Positions 1-7,640 of a stretch of 64,000 nucleotides of DNA are shown here, piece after piece; position 1 is the first letter of the stretch, and each line of letters begins with the position of its first letter. The stretch lies in assembly GCA_024681795.1 (NCBI GenBank), contig JAILAD010000040.1:1-64000 (forward strand), written 5' to 3'. The translations under genes were made by a program, and so were the position numbers. The notes beneath the pieces were generated by a model that was given only the letters and a program-made list of their open reading frames with translations, was not told the origin of the DNA and ran no database searches. Origin of the DNA: Lachnospiraceae bacterium. GTDB lineage: Bacteria; Bacillota; Clostridia; Lachnospirales; Lachnospiraceae.

Positions 1-153
1 CACGTGCTTCGCACTATCGTCTTCGTCCACTCCACATCCATCTGCAGGTAAACCTGCGCTGTCTGTGTCGTTTCCGAATCCGGCATTGCTCATTGCTAAC
101 TTGGAATTTTCAGGGTTGCATTGCTGTTCATTTGTCAAGGTTCCTGCTGTCAT
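1..153 (-). CDS. 5' end of an unidentified gene running off the window
   Basis: From an ATG at 153 the minus strand is open for 51 codons down to base 1, so this would be the N-terminus of a gene continuing to the left. The peptide begins MTAGTLTNEQQC and is hydrophilic and Asn/Asp-rich; I do not recognise it. A strong promoter sits 20-50 bases upstream (176-204), which supports transcription in this direction. There is no good ribosome binding site before this ATG, so a different in-frame start, for example the ATG 20 codons later, is possible. Function unknown. Confidence 0.4.
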   Translation of the reverse strand, partial: MTAGTLTNEQQCNPENSKLAMSNAGFGNDTDSAGLPADGCGVDEDDSAKHV

Positions 154-175
154 CTGTTTTTGCGACAGCTTGATA

Positions 176-204
176 ATAATATCACTCTCAAATTTGCTTG
201 TCAA
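176..204 (-). promoter_or_regulatory. Sigma-A-type promoter for the edge gene
   Basis: On the minus strand TTGACA (199-204) and TATTAT (176-181) are separated by exactly 17 bases: a perfect -35 and a 5/6 -10. The predicted transcript starts near 169, just before the ATG at 153. Confidence 0.6.
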
Positions 205-240
205 TAACTTTTTTCCTGATTTTTTCTTTTTTCCAAACAA

Positions 241-260
241 GCCCCATCAAACGATGGGGC
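241..260 (-). terminator. Hairpin, probable terminator after the split membrane gene
   Basis: GCCCCATC, loop AAAC, GATGGGGC form a perfect 8-bp stem between the stop of the membrane-protein gene (392) and the promoter of the next minus-strand gene. The uridine tract on either strand is short, so it may be a weak terminator. Confidence 0.5.
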
Positions 261-286
261 TTTGCATCCAGACGCATCTTTGCAGT

Positions 287-389
287 TGCAAAAAACGTAA
301 TTTTACATACTTAAGAGAGTGTAATTGACATACTGGCGCGTATGTTTCTTGTGGGCTGCAAAAAACGTAATTCTACACACTTAAGAGAG
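287..389. repeat. Two 33-bp direct repeats, 70-bp period
   Basis: Copies at 287-319 and 357-389 begin TGCAAAAAACGTAATT and end ACTTAAGAGAG; they differ at two positions, both T to C. Between them is a short inverted repeat, ACATAC-TGGCGC-GTATGT (around 329-346). They lie just downstream of the stop codon at 392. No coding potential is evident, and I do not recognise the element. Confidence 0.6.
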
Positions 390-391
390 CA

Positions 392-1840
392 CTATTTACT
401 CTCCAAAAGTTTCCTCCGATAGATAAACTCCTGTTTCTTGATTACATCTGCCTTATCATCCGGCACAAATCTTGCATTTACGCAGGGCGGATTTCCAATC
501 TCTCCCGTTTCGTAGTCCCGGGAGCGCCAATCCTGTTCAAATCCCCACACCTCCCGGTCAAGATCATCTCCGACGGCGAACGGTTTCTTCTTTACGAACT
601 CTTTGGCTCTTTCAATCGTCCCCTCGTCCAACCAGTAGTATTCCACATTTCTACAACGAAGCTTTTCTCCGTTTTTTGCCATATTTGAAAGTGTCTCGAT
701 AAAATACCGATACTCGTCTTCGTACTTTCCGGTACTTCCTTTATTCTTGTCAAGAAATACCGTCACTTCAAAATAGTACTCGCCGGACATTATTTTGTTT
801 CGATCCATTATCTTCAAATTATCTTGCAGTCCGGTATTTTTAAAATCATACCCTTCTTCATAAGGAACATAGATAGTATCTATATAAAGAAAGGCGTTCG
901 GATATAGCTCTCCTAAGTCTTCCCGGATCTGATTCTGCACCAGACGTGCCATGTATGCTCTGTAATAATAATTCCCATTCCTCCAGATTTTGGAAGCATC
1001 TTCTCCGGAAAATACGAGTTCCGGATCTTCTTTGGGTGCCACGAACTCATCAATGACCATAATGAATTTCTCATGATATCTGTCTTCCAACGCAAAAAGA
1101 ACAGAATCCTTTTCCGATAAATGCGTGTTTCTGAAAAACAGCCGTAAACAGCATAAAAGTACAAGCAGGACCATCCAAACGGCAGGAATAAGACTATATA
1201 ACATCAACGATAAGGAGGCTATGACTTTTCCTTTGTCCTTCTTATTTCCCCGTGCTTTTCTCACAGTTAATGCAAGAATGCTTAATACAAGAACGGCAAT
1301 CGGCAAAAGAACGGCAAAAACCGTAAGCAGAAGTTCCGGATGCCTCTTCCAGATATTTAAAACAAACAATAGTATCCCCAGAATTGTCCAGACCGATGCC
1401 GAGACAATCCCGGTCACCAGCGCCCATCCGGCTAATTTTTTCTTTTTCCTCTCCCGAATCTCTTTGATATTTATCGTCTGATCGGCAGAGACATCGTTTC
1501 TCATATCATTTTTCGCCAAAGAAGATAACCGGATTTGTTTCCGTATTCTTACGGCCGTTACAATATACATTGCAACGGAAAGAATGATGAAAACAAGCAA
1601 CACAATATCATATACAGTAAATAATGCCTGCGGATTTCTCAACCCCAATACATCACCGAGCAGATCGTTTTCGTCCTGCCTGAGGACAAATATATAGATA
1701 TAATAGTACGGAATGCAAAGCAATCCATCCCCGATGATATTTATCAATGCGATAACAGAGAAGATATGAATGAATTTTTCTTTTTTCTTTCCCCTTTTAT
1801 TGCAATCGCAAGTATGGAAAATACAATTTCCAGAAAACAC
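392..1840 (-). CDS. Membrane protein, C-terminal part of a frameshifted gene
   Basis: The frame is open for 482 codons, but its first ~20 codons make an unconvincing N-terminus (MFSGNCIFHTCDC) and lack a ribosome binding site. The meaningful sequence starts near EKFIHIFSVIALINI, which continues the reading frame of the 1744-2106 gene after a -1 shift. Several hydrophobic segments follow in the N-terminal half. The C-terminal ~240 residues are hydrophilic with many Tyr and acidic residues (for example YYYRAYMARL, EYRYFIETLS) and probably form a soluble domain. No known family recognised. Read together with 1744-2106 it would be one protein of about 571 residues. Either the gene is broken, the sequence has an indel error, or the shift is programmed. 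Confidence 0.65.
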   Translation of the reverse strand: MFSGNCIFHTCDCNKRGKKKEKFIHIFSVIALINIIGDGLLCIPYYYIYIFVLRQDENDLLGDVLGLRNPQALFTVYDIVLLVFIILSVAMYIVTAVRIRKQIRLSSLAKNDMRNDVSADQTINIKEIRERKKKKLAGWALVTGIVSASVWTILGILLFVLNIWKRHPELLLTVFAVLLPIAVLVLSILALTVRKARGNKKDKGKVIASLSLMLYSLIPAVWMVLLVLLCCLRLFFRNTHLSEKDSVLFALEDRYHEKFIMVIDEFVAPKEDPELVFSGEDASKIWRNGNYYYRAYMARLVQNQIREDLGELYPNAFLYIDTIYVPYEEGYDFKNTGLQDNLKIMDRNKIMSGEYYFEVTVFLDKNKGSTGKYEDEYRYFIETLSNMAKNGEKLRCRNVEYYWLDEGTIERAKEFVKKKPFAVGDDLDREVWGFEQDWRSRDYETGEIGNPPCVNARFVPDDKADVIKKQEFIYRRKLLESK

Positions 1841-2106
1841 AAAGATTCGTCAAGCAGAATCGGAATGCAGGCGAGCACCTGAAACCCTGCCGTAAGGGGA
1901 ACGGCAAAAATGTAAAGCGGCCAGTACTCATTATTGTGAATTTCATAATGCGCAAAGGCAACCACCTGTACAAGGCATAGCGCAATTAGAACAGATATCG
2001 CAAGCATTCGCACTCCCGAGAAAATGATTACCGGCACCGCATTTTCGCGTCTTGCCAACTGCAATCTTCTTTTCTGTTTCTCTACCGCCTTTTTTGATCC
2101 ATTCAT
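1744..2106 (-). CDS. Membrane protein, N-terminal part of the same frameshifted gene
   Basis: A 120-codon frame beginning MNGSKKAVEKQKRRLQ, with a basic amphipathic start, then hydrophobic segments at about residues 26-50, 62-85 and 88-103. Codons 107-109 read AGA AAA AAG, placing the heptamer A_AAA_AAG exactly in the zero frame; eleven codons later the frame stops. A -1 slip on that heptamer joins residue 109 to the long downstream frame (392-1840) and continues the membrane topology. Alone, the 120-residue product would be a truncated membrane protein. Function not recognised. Confidence 0.65.
   Translation of the reverse strand: MNGSKKAVEKQKRRLQLARRENAVPVIIFSGVRMLAISVLIALCLVQVVAFAHYEIHNNEYWPLYIFAVPLTAGFQVLACIPILLDESLCFLEIVFSILAIAIKGERKKKNSFISSLLSH
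1780..1786 (-). promoter_or_regulatory. A_AAA_AAG slippery heptamer at the frame junction
   Basis: The minus strand reads AGGGGAAAG AAAAAAG AAAAA. The heptamer is in phase with the upstream frame, and tandem -1 slippage enters the downstream frame. It is the same heptamer used by E. coli dnaX. A purine-rich AGGGG lies only 4 bases upstream, closer than the spacing that stimulates dnaX slippage, and I see no obvious downstream stem-loop. Confidence 0.45.
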
Positions 2107-2257
2107 TTCTGCCTGTTTATCCTGTTCAAGTAGTCTCTTAAATCAGCGCATTTCATATTTCAACAATTATAAATCGTTTTAAAATTTGCCATTTTGTTTT
2201 GTCAATATATCCCGATGGCTTCTTAAATTGACTTCGCCTCTTCACCGCCGGCAAAAT

Positions 2258-2282
2258 AAGCCCCGTCAGAGTGACGGGGCTT
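2258..2282 (-). terminator. Terminator of the feo operon
   Basis: An 11-bp perfect stem AAGCCCCGTCA / TGACGGGGCTT with a 3-base loop lies 20 bases beyond the stop of the last feo gene and is followed on the minus strand by TTATTTTG. This is the expected place and form for a rho-independent terminator. Confidence 0.75.
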
Positions 2283-2302
2283 GTTCATTGATTCGCATAT
2301 CT

Positions 2303-2671
2303 TTATTTAACGGAATCTGACTCCACAGTAGTATAGAAGCCCATTTCTCCAAGCTTCTTAATCACCTCATCCGTTCGCGGGAAATGCTCATAATATATTA
2401 CCGCCTCCTGCTTTTCCAGGCTCACCCGGCAGGCGAGATTATCCATGCTGTTTATGGCCTCTGTGATTCGTTTCTCGCAGTTTTTGCAATGCATTCCTTC
2501 GACGGCCAGTTTGTAGTTTCCTGCCGCTTTCTTTAATTTCTTTCGCTTAATCTTTATTTTCTCGTTACCGCAGCAGTCTTCCCTTGATTTCAAACGTTTT
2601 ATAAGCGGATAGCAAATGATTAACGCAAGGAATACGAAAGCCGCAATGACTGCTATATTTGCTGTATTCAC
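2303..2671 (-). CDS. FeoB-associated Cys-rich membrane protein fused to an HMA domain
   Basis: I choose the GTG at 2671, which overlaps the preceding stop in a GTGA and follows GGGAGA; the upstream ATG at 2713 would overlap feoC by 46 bases. The protein (122 aa) starts MNTANIAVIAAFVFLALIICY, one membrane helix, then a basic stretch and CCG, as in the small FeoB-associated Cys-rich proteins. About residues 50-122 form a heavy-metal-associated ferredoxin-like domain with the metal site GMHCKNCEKR. The CxxC suggests soft-metal binding on the cytosolic side of the membrane. It is the last gene of the feo operon, so a role in handling metal after FeoB transport is likely but inferred. Confidence 0.8.
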   Translation of the reverse strand: MNTANIAVIAAFVFLALIICYPLIKRLKSREDCCGNEKIKIKRKKLKKAAGNYKLAVEGMHCKNCEKRITEAINSMDNLACRVSLEKQEAVIYYEHFPRTDEVIKKLGEMGFYTTVESDSVK

Positions 2672-2922
2672 TTTAACCGTTCTCCCATCGTCCAATAAAC
2701 CGAAGGTCTCCATTCCGGTCTATGCGTTCCGCATCCTTTGCAATTTCCGCAGCTTCCCGAGCACCCTCCGCCGGTCGTTTCTACCACACGCTTTACATAT
2801 CCCAGCTGCTCATATCTTTCGAGCCTGGCATAAATGAGCGCCTCCGACATATGGAGCGCCTCCGAGAGCTCCGGCATGGAGATATTTTTCCTGCTTTGCA
2901 GGATAGTCAGTAATTCGTCCAT
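2668..2922 (-). CDS. feoC: FeoC-like winged-helix protein with Cys cluster
   Basis: 84 residues. The first ~48 form a small winged helix (SMPELSEALHMSEALIYARL, then a wing ending GYVKRVVE). Cysteines follow at CSGSCGNCKGCG, the pattern of FeoC proteins that bind an Fe-S cluster and act on FeoB. FeoC is known either as an iron or oxygen-responsive regulator or as a protector of FeoB from proteolysis; which applies here cannot be told from sequence. It lies 19 bases after feoB and is coupled by a 4-base overlap to the Cys-rich/HMA gene. Confidence 0.8.
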   Translation of the reverse strand: MDELLTILQSRKNISMPELSEALHMSEALIYARLERYEQLGYVKRVVETTGGGCSGSCGNCKGCGTHRPEWRPSVYWTMGERLK

Positions 2923-2941
2923 CCTTTTTACGTTTTACTCC

Positions 2942-4951
2942 TTATCTGAAAAACAATCCGGAGACATGATATACAATAGCCGCCAAAAGCAGCGCCGTCA
3001 GAATATAATATCCTCCTATTCTTGCCGTCCACTTCGCGGAGTGAGTCTCATGATAGGTTGATACCACCGCCTGAAGGCAGGGAATATTAAAGGTCACTGC
3101 AACGATGAATGCAAGGGCTTCCGCCTTGGGGATGGCCGTTGCTACAATCTGTGCAATATTATCGGAAGTCGCCGCAAGACCTGTTGTGGTATCCACGATA
3201 CTTCCGCTGTTTGCAAAAATCGCCGAAAGCACACCCAGAACCGCTTCCTTGGAAATCATCGCCGCAAAGAACGCCATGAAGGTCTGCCATTTTAATCCTA
3301 TAAAGGAAGATACCGGCTCAATAAAGGTTCCGATTTTATAAAGGATACTTCCTTCAATTCCGGATTTGGAATAACTTAAGAAGAAGAAAATGATGCACAC
3401 AATAAGTTCAATGCTGAATGCTTTCTTAAACACATCCCACATCCGCATTAAGGAGTTCTTCAGGATAAATCCCCAACGCGGCTTATGATAGGGCGGCATC
3501 TCCATTACCATTCCGCTTCTTTTATCCGCAGGGTTCAATTTGGCTCCAAAAATCGTTGCCGTAACGATTACATGCACAATCATGATCAGGATGATAAGCA
3601 ACATTACAAGAATGCCGCCGCCGACTCCGAAGAACGCATTGGCGAGTGTGGGGATTACCACAAATGTCGCGCCGCAGGGAATTGCCCATGCCACTGCAAT
3701 TGTCATGACCTTCTGTCCGTAGGAATCGATGACTCTTGCTCCCGATGTACTTCCCATCGTGCAGCCAAAGCCCATGATCATAGGCATCAGTGCCTTACCC
3801 TGCAGTCCGATCTTACTCATGCCGGCGTCAAAAACATACGATACTCTTGCCATATAGCCCACTTCTTCCAGAATTCCGAATACGAAATTCATGGCAAAAA
3901 TGAAGCCCACCATCGAAACCACCCAACCAAGGGATGTAATCAGCGTTGCTTTGATAAAATGAATAATTCCTTCCGATACACCTATATTTCCCAGCAAATC
4001 CGCAAGCGGATTCAGTAATGAGGGAAGCGCACCGCCAATTCCCATCATCGGCGCCGCCACAATCATGGCGCCCGCAAGTGCCAGTATCATAATCCCGAAG
4101 GCCACCCATTTTCCGCTTCTGGGTCCCAATGCAGCTCTGTCAAACTTTGTCAGAAGCTCCGATGTTTTCTTTTCATCGACCACCGCTTCCTCTAAAAGAG
4201 ATTCAATCCAGCGGAATCTGGCATCACTGGTGTATAGCGCTCCTTTTGGATCTGCGGGAGGCTGGTTCACACCTTTTATGGAAAGTTCCCTAAGGATTGC
4301 TTCGTCTCCTTCGAGCATCTTCATGGCAATCCACTCTTTCGGGCGTCTCGGTGTGGCAATTTTTCCTGCCTTTTCCAAATACGCATCAAATGTCTCCGCT
4401 CCCTCGCTTTGCCTGATATTTGCATATAACGCATCCGCATTCAGTCTTTTGCCCGATTGAATGGCTTCTTCCATTCCGGCAAAAAACGAATCATACGTTT
4501 TCTTATCATACGCGATTACGGAGCAAACATTGATTCCAAGCGCTTCGGACAATTTCCGGACATCTATCTTTTTCCCCTTGTTTTTGGCCACATCCATCAT
4601 GGTAAGAACCAGCATGGCAGGCGTCCCAATTCCGGCAAAATCAGCCAGCATATACAAGCTTCTCTCAAGCTGTGAGGCATCCGCCAGAATACAGACAAGA
4701 TCCAAATCGGTTCTTGCCACATAATCCCTGGTGACAATCTCCTCATCGGAATTGGCTGATAAGGAATAGGATCCGGGCAAATCCGCAACGGTATATGTGA
4801 CATCCTTGTATGTGAATTTTCCTTCTTTTTTCTCCACGGTTTTTCCGGGCCAGTTACCGACATGCTGATGCATCCCCGTGAGAGTATTAAAAATCGTCGA
4901 TTTCCCGGAGTTTGGCTGCCCCAGCAGGGCAATTTGTCTTGTGTTTCCCAT
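2942..4951 (-). CDS. feoB: Ferrous iron transport protein B
   Basis: 669 residues. The N-terminal G-protein domain has the P-loop GQPNSGKST (11-19) and DLPGSYSL (G3). The G4 position reads TMMD rather than the usual NxxD. A helical regulatory region follows, then the polytopic membrane domain from about residue 280 with the Gate-like motifs GFGCTMGSTSGAR and IPCGATF. FeoB imports Fe(II) across the cytoplasmic membrane using nucleotide hydrolysis. The start ATG overlaps the feoA stop (TAATG), so the two are translationally coupled. Length is close to typical FeoB. Confidence 0.95.
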   Translation of the reverse strand: MGNTRQIALLGQPNSGKSTIFNTLTGMHQHVGNWPGKTVEKKEGKFTYKDVTYTVADLPGSYSLSANSDEEIVTRDYVARTDLDLVCILADASQLERSLYMLADFAGIGTPAMLVLTMMDVAKNKGKKIDVRKLSEALGINVCSVIAYDKKTYDSFFAGMEEAIQSGKRLNADALYANIRQSEGAETFDAYLEKAGKIATPRRPKEWIAMKMLEGDEAILRELSIKGVNQPPADPKGALYTSDARFRWIESLLEEAVVDEKKTSELLTKFDRAALGPRSGKWVAFGIMILALAGAMIVAAPMMGIGGALPSLLNPLADLLGNIGVSEGIIHFIKATLITSLGWVVSMVGFIFAMNFVFGILEEVGYMARVSYVFDAGMSKIGLQGKALMPMIMGFGCTMGSTSGARVIDSYGQKVMTIAVAWAIPCGATFVVIPTLANAFFGVGGGILVMLLIILIMIVHVIVTATIFGAKLNPADKRSGMVMEMPPYHKPRWGFILKNSLMRMWDVFKKAFSIELIVCIIFFFLSYSKSGIEGSILYKIGTFIEPVSSFIGLKWQTFMAFFAAMISKEAVLGVLSAIFANSGSIVDTTTGLAATSDNIAQIVATAIPKAEALAFIVAVTFNIPCLQAVVSTYHETHSAKWTARIGGYYILTALLLAAIVYHVSGLFFR

Positions 4952-5175
4952 TATGCTCCTACCTCCACCTGTATTCTTTCGGACTCTTTCCGATTCAATG
5001 CGATCATGGTGTCCCTGCCGTAAATCAGCAAAGGTTTCTTCTTCACATTTTGAAGCATTTCAATCCTGCATCCCACGTTCAGGCCGATGGATGTGATTCT
5101 GGACAGGTATCGCCTGTCGCCTTCAATTCTAACAATTACAGCTTTTTCACCGTTCTTTACTTCTGTCAGATTCAT
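4951..5175 (-). CDS. feoA: Ferrous iron transport protein A
   Basis: 74 residues forming a small SH3-like beta barrel, typical of FeoA: MNLTEVKNGEKAVIVRI at the start, then LSRITSIGLNVGCRIEML. FeoA is a cytosolic partner of FeoB. It is the first gene of the feo operon; the start ATG at 5175 is preceded by AGGAGAAGAGAA. Expression is probably iron-controlled through the inverted repeat at 5238-5253. Confidence 0.92.
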   Translation of the reverse strand: MNLTEVKNGEKAVIVRIEGDRRYLSRITSIGLNVGCRIEMLQNVKKKPLLIYGRDTMIALNRKESERIQVEVGA

Positions 5176-5230
5176 TTCTCTTCTCCTGATTCTCTCTAAA
5201 AACCTGTTTTCAACAACAAAAACATGTGGT

Positions 5231-5253
5231 ATTATATGTTAGTCATCACTAAC
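5231..5253 (-). promoter_or_regulatory. feoA promoter with inverted-repeat operator
   Basis: The minus strand has a perfect TATAAT (5231-5236). Immediately upstream, GTTAGT-CATC-ACTAAC (5238-5253) is a perfect 6-bp inverted repeat that would fill the spacer between -10 and -35. Its TTAG/CTAA half-sites resemble DtxR/IdeR-family iron boxes, so iron-dependent repression of feo is a reasonable inference. The AraC gene starts 50 bases away on the other strand and could share control. Confidence 0.5.
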
Positions 5254-5303
5254 TTTCTATGCCATTTTATCAAAAAAGGACAAATTGACACCGGAATCGT
5301 ATC

Positions 5304-6287
5304 ATGAAAAAGACAGACTCTTTTAATCATTTTACTTTTGAAATGTTTAAAACCATCGACTCTCCGTGCACAATACGAAACGAACTGGAAAATGGGTATG
5401 TAGAGATTACGATTTATCCGTTTCTTCCCGGTATTATTGTGACACTGAACGATGTACATGCGCCGGAGATGCCTATCGGCAGCTACCTGCACGGCAAAGA
5501 CATCATGCTTATAAATTATTGTATCGAGGGACGATGCGAATTCAGAATTTCAGACAATGAATACAGATATGTGAAAGATAAATTTACCAGCATCGGTTCT
5601 TTAATCGTCTCCGATCGTTTCTATTACCCTTACGCAAATTACCGGGGTTTTGAAATCTATATTTATAAGAAACTTTTCACGGAAGAAACCTTCCGTATAT
5701 TAGATCTATTCCACATAAACATCGACGATTTATATCGCAAATACAACAACAGGGAGAATTTGTCCATTCTGAAAACCGATATGAAATGTCAACGGGTATG
5801 GGCGGAGCTGTATGCCGAAAAGAACCCCGACAGGGGATTACTCCTCCTTAGCGTCCTAAAAATTCTTCATTTTTTCTCAAACACCGACAGCATAACGCCG
5901 GCAAATGCTCTCTACCTTACCAAATGGCAGGCGGGACTTGCCAAAGAGGTGCGGGTAATCCTGACCCGCGATATCTCCAGGCACATTTCCATGCGTGAAA
6001 TATCCCGGCAGTTAAATGTCTCCGAGACCAGTCTTAGGAATTATTTCTTTGCTATGTTCGGAATGAGCGTATCGGAATATATGCAGGAAGAACGCTTAAA
6101 GAGGTCCTCCGCACTGCTTAGGGAAACCCAAATGCCCATATCGGAGATTGCCGCTTCCTGCGGTTTTAGCAATCAGGGACGTTTTGCGGGAATCTTTAAG
6201 GAACGCTACGGAAGTACTCCCTTGGAATACCGAAAAATGTTAATGGGGGCTGACCCTATCAACAACCCCCATTCGCAAAGCATTTAA
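5304..6287 (+). CDS. AraC/XylS-family transcriptional regulator
   Basis: 327 residues. The C-terminal ~100 residues hold two helix-turn-helix motifs of the AraC type: HISMREISRQLNVSETSLRNYF and then ISEIAASCGFSNQGRFAGIF, ending in the conserved YGSTPLEYRK. The N-terminal two thirds are a divergent sensing domain resembling PchR-like AraC proteins, with no cupin signature I can name. It is divergent from feoA with about 130 bases between, so it may regulate iron uptake, but a direct link is only inferred. No strong ribosome binding site precedes the ATG. Confidence 0.85.
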   Translation: MKKTDSFNHFTFEMFKTIDSPCTIRNELENGYVEITIYPFLPGIIVTLNDVHAPEMPIGSYLHGKDIMLINYCIEGRCEFRISDNEYRYVKDKFTSIGSLIVSDRFYYPYANYRGFEIYIYKKLFTEETFRILDLFHINIDDLYRKYNNRENLSILKTDMKCQRVWAELYAEKNPDRGLLLLSVLKILHFFSNTDSITPANALYLTKWQAGLAKEVRVILTRDISRHISMREISRQLNVSETSLRNYFFAMFGMSVSEYMQEERLKRSSALLRETQMPISEIAASCGFSNQGRFAGIFKERYGSTPLEYRKMLMGADPINNPHSQSI

Positions 6288-6289
6288 TT

Positions 6290-7615
6290 CTAATAGATTC
6301 CTCCGATTCCACGATCCTCATCCATGGTTCCGAGATTATAAACTATCAGCACATCTTCCACTTCCTCGTGCTCATTTACCCACTCGGAAATACTCCCCTT
6401 ATAATAGCGCGGATCAAAGACCCAGATTGTTTCATACTGATCGATCAGCAGGGGCACAAGACTGTTTGCATAGCTGTCTTTGATGATGACAAGAGAGGAA
6501 TGCTTTGCATCATCACACCGCTTGGTATCCGCATCCGGGTTCTTGATGCAGATTAGCGTGTGCTGGTTATTTAAAAACAGGGAATATTGATCCTTTTTAC
6601 TTACATACGACATCTCATAGGGTGAGTCCGCCTTTTCGCCGGTGTCCTCGTAGGATACTTCCAAAGTACCGGCCCAGGCCGGATTGGTATAAATATCAAT
6701 CCGGTCCGGTGAAACCGAAGAATCCAATACCTTCGACCAGGTTGTTCCGTAGAAATCATTGGAAGCTGCATGAAAACAGGAAGCATCCTTCTTCACTTCC
6801 GGAATTCCCAGATACGGTGCCAATGCTTTATATCCCGCATATGCTCCATAAATTGTCCAATGATGATCCGTCCTATAGTAGATATTATGACCGGCTTCCA
6901 TTTCCGAAAGCGCAGCCTCTTTATATCCCCTCACATACCGGATTTCCGAAAGATTTCCATCCTTCGCATCATCGCTTCCTTCCTCCGCCGCTTCGCCAAA
7001 CGCATTCTCAAAGTAGGAAAGCGTATCCGCTTCAAGCGGAGAATCCTGCATCTTATATAATTCCGGCAATTCCTCCCGGTAGAAGTCAATCGCCGTCGGC
7101 AAAAGCAATACCGTTACTTTCGCACGGTTAAGTTTTCCGGAAAAATTCATCACACCATTTGTAAACTTTTCCCGGTTCTGCGGTTTCTTATAAAGGTCAA
7201 TCAATCGTGTTTCTCCGTTTTCATCCGCGGCATAAATCACGTCATGAACTTCTCGGTTACCAAGGGCGCGGGATGTGCGAACCGAAACGGACAAAAGAGT
7301 GTCCCGCAGCGGAAACTGGTCGGAGAGATACTCTTCAAATCCTTTCTGAAAATCCCCGTTCACGATATCTTTAACGGTAATTTCGGGGAACTGTTCCAGC
7401 ATCCGGTTCTCCGTTTCAGAGAAGGTTTTCTTCGGAAGAATCACAAAAAGGATTGCAAAAACAGACAGCATCGCAATCATCAGAAATATCGGAATATTCT
7501 TTATTAATTTGATAACCTTTTCTTTCTTCACTCTTCCTTTTACTCTTCCTTTTACTCTTCCTTTTTCTCTTCCTTTTACTCTTCCTTTTTCTCTTTCTTC
7601 CCCTTGCCTTCTCAT
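6290..7615 (-). CDS. DHHW-family protein (AlgX/AlgJ-like SGNH fold)
   Basis: 441 residues. A basic N-terminus of KGRV repeats (about residues 9-30) precedes one membrane helix (40-60). The exported domain carries RTDHHWT at 248-254, the signature of DHHW/AlgX-like proteins that transfer or handle acyl groups on polysaccharides. It follows the MBOAT gene by 25 bases, matching the usual membrane acyltransferase plus extracytoplasmic transferase pairing. The KGRV/KGRE units come from a 12-base tandem repeat in the DNA (about 7530-7600), so this tail may vary in length; a start after the repeat is possible. Confidence 0.85.
   Translation of the reverse strand: MRRQGEEREKGRVKGREKGRVKGRVKGRVKKEKVIKLIKNIPIFLMIAMLSVFAILFVILPKKTFSETENRMLEQFPEITVKDIVNGDFQKGFEEYLSDQFPLRDTLLSVSVRTSRALGNREVHDVIYAADENGETRLIDLYKKPQNREKFTNGVMNFSGKLNRAKVTVLLLPTAIDFYREELPELYKMQDSPLEADTLSYFENAFGEAAEEGSDDAKDGNLSEIRYVRGYKEAALSEMEAGHNIYYRTDHHWTIYGAYAGYKALAPYLGIPEVKKDASCFHAASNDFYGTTWSKVLDSSVSPDRIDIYTNPAWAGTLEVSYEDTGEKADSPYEMSYVSKKDQYSLFLNNQHTLICIKNPDADTKRCDDAKHSSLVIIKDSYANSLVPLLIDQYETIWVFDPRYYKGSISEWVNEHEEVEDVLIVYNLGTMDEDRGIGGIY
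7530..7600 (-). repeat. 12-bp tandem repeat in the 5' end of the DHHW gene
   Basis: On the minus strand AAAGGAAGAGTA is repeated about five times with small changes and encodes KGRV or KGRE units. Because 12 bases is a multiple of three, gain or loss of units would keep the frame and change only the basic cytosolic tail. Confidence 0.7.
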
Positions 7616-7640
7616 AGCAAGCCTTGTAAGATTCCCGCTT

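Noticed and set aside
65..328. Plus-strand 87-codon frame near the left edge
   Set aside because: It crosses a promoter, a terminator hairpin and a repeat copy, has no ribosome binding site, and the peptide is an unconvincing Phe/Ser/Leu mix.
287..389. CRISPR array
   Set aside because: Only two copies, one 37-base gap and no cas genes in the window.
2669..2713. ATG at 2713 as start of the Cys-rich/HMA protein
   Set aside because: It would overlap feoC by 46 bases; the GTGA overlap at 2671 gives the normal small-protein N-terminus.
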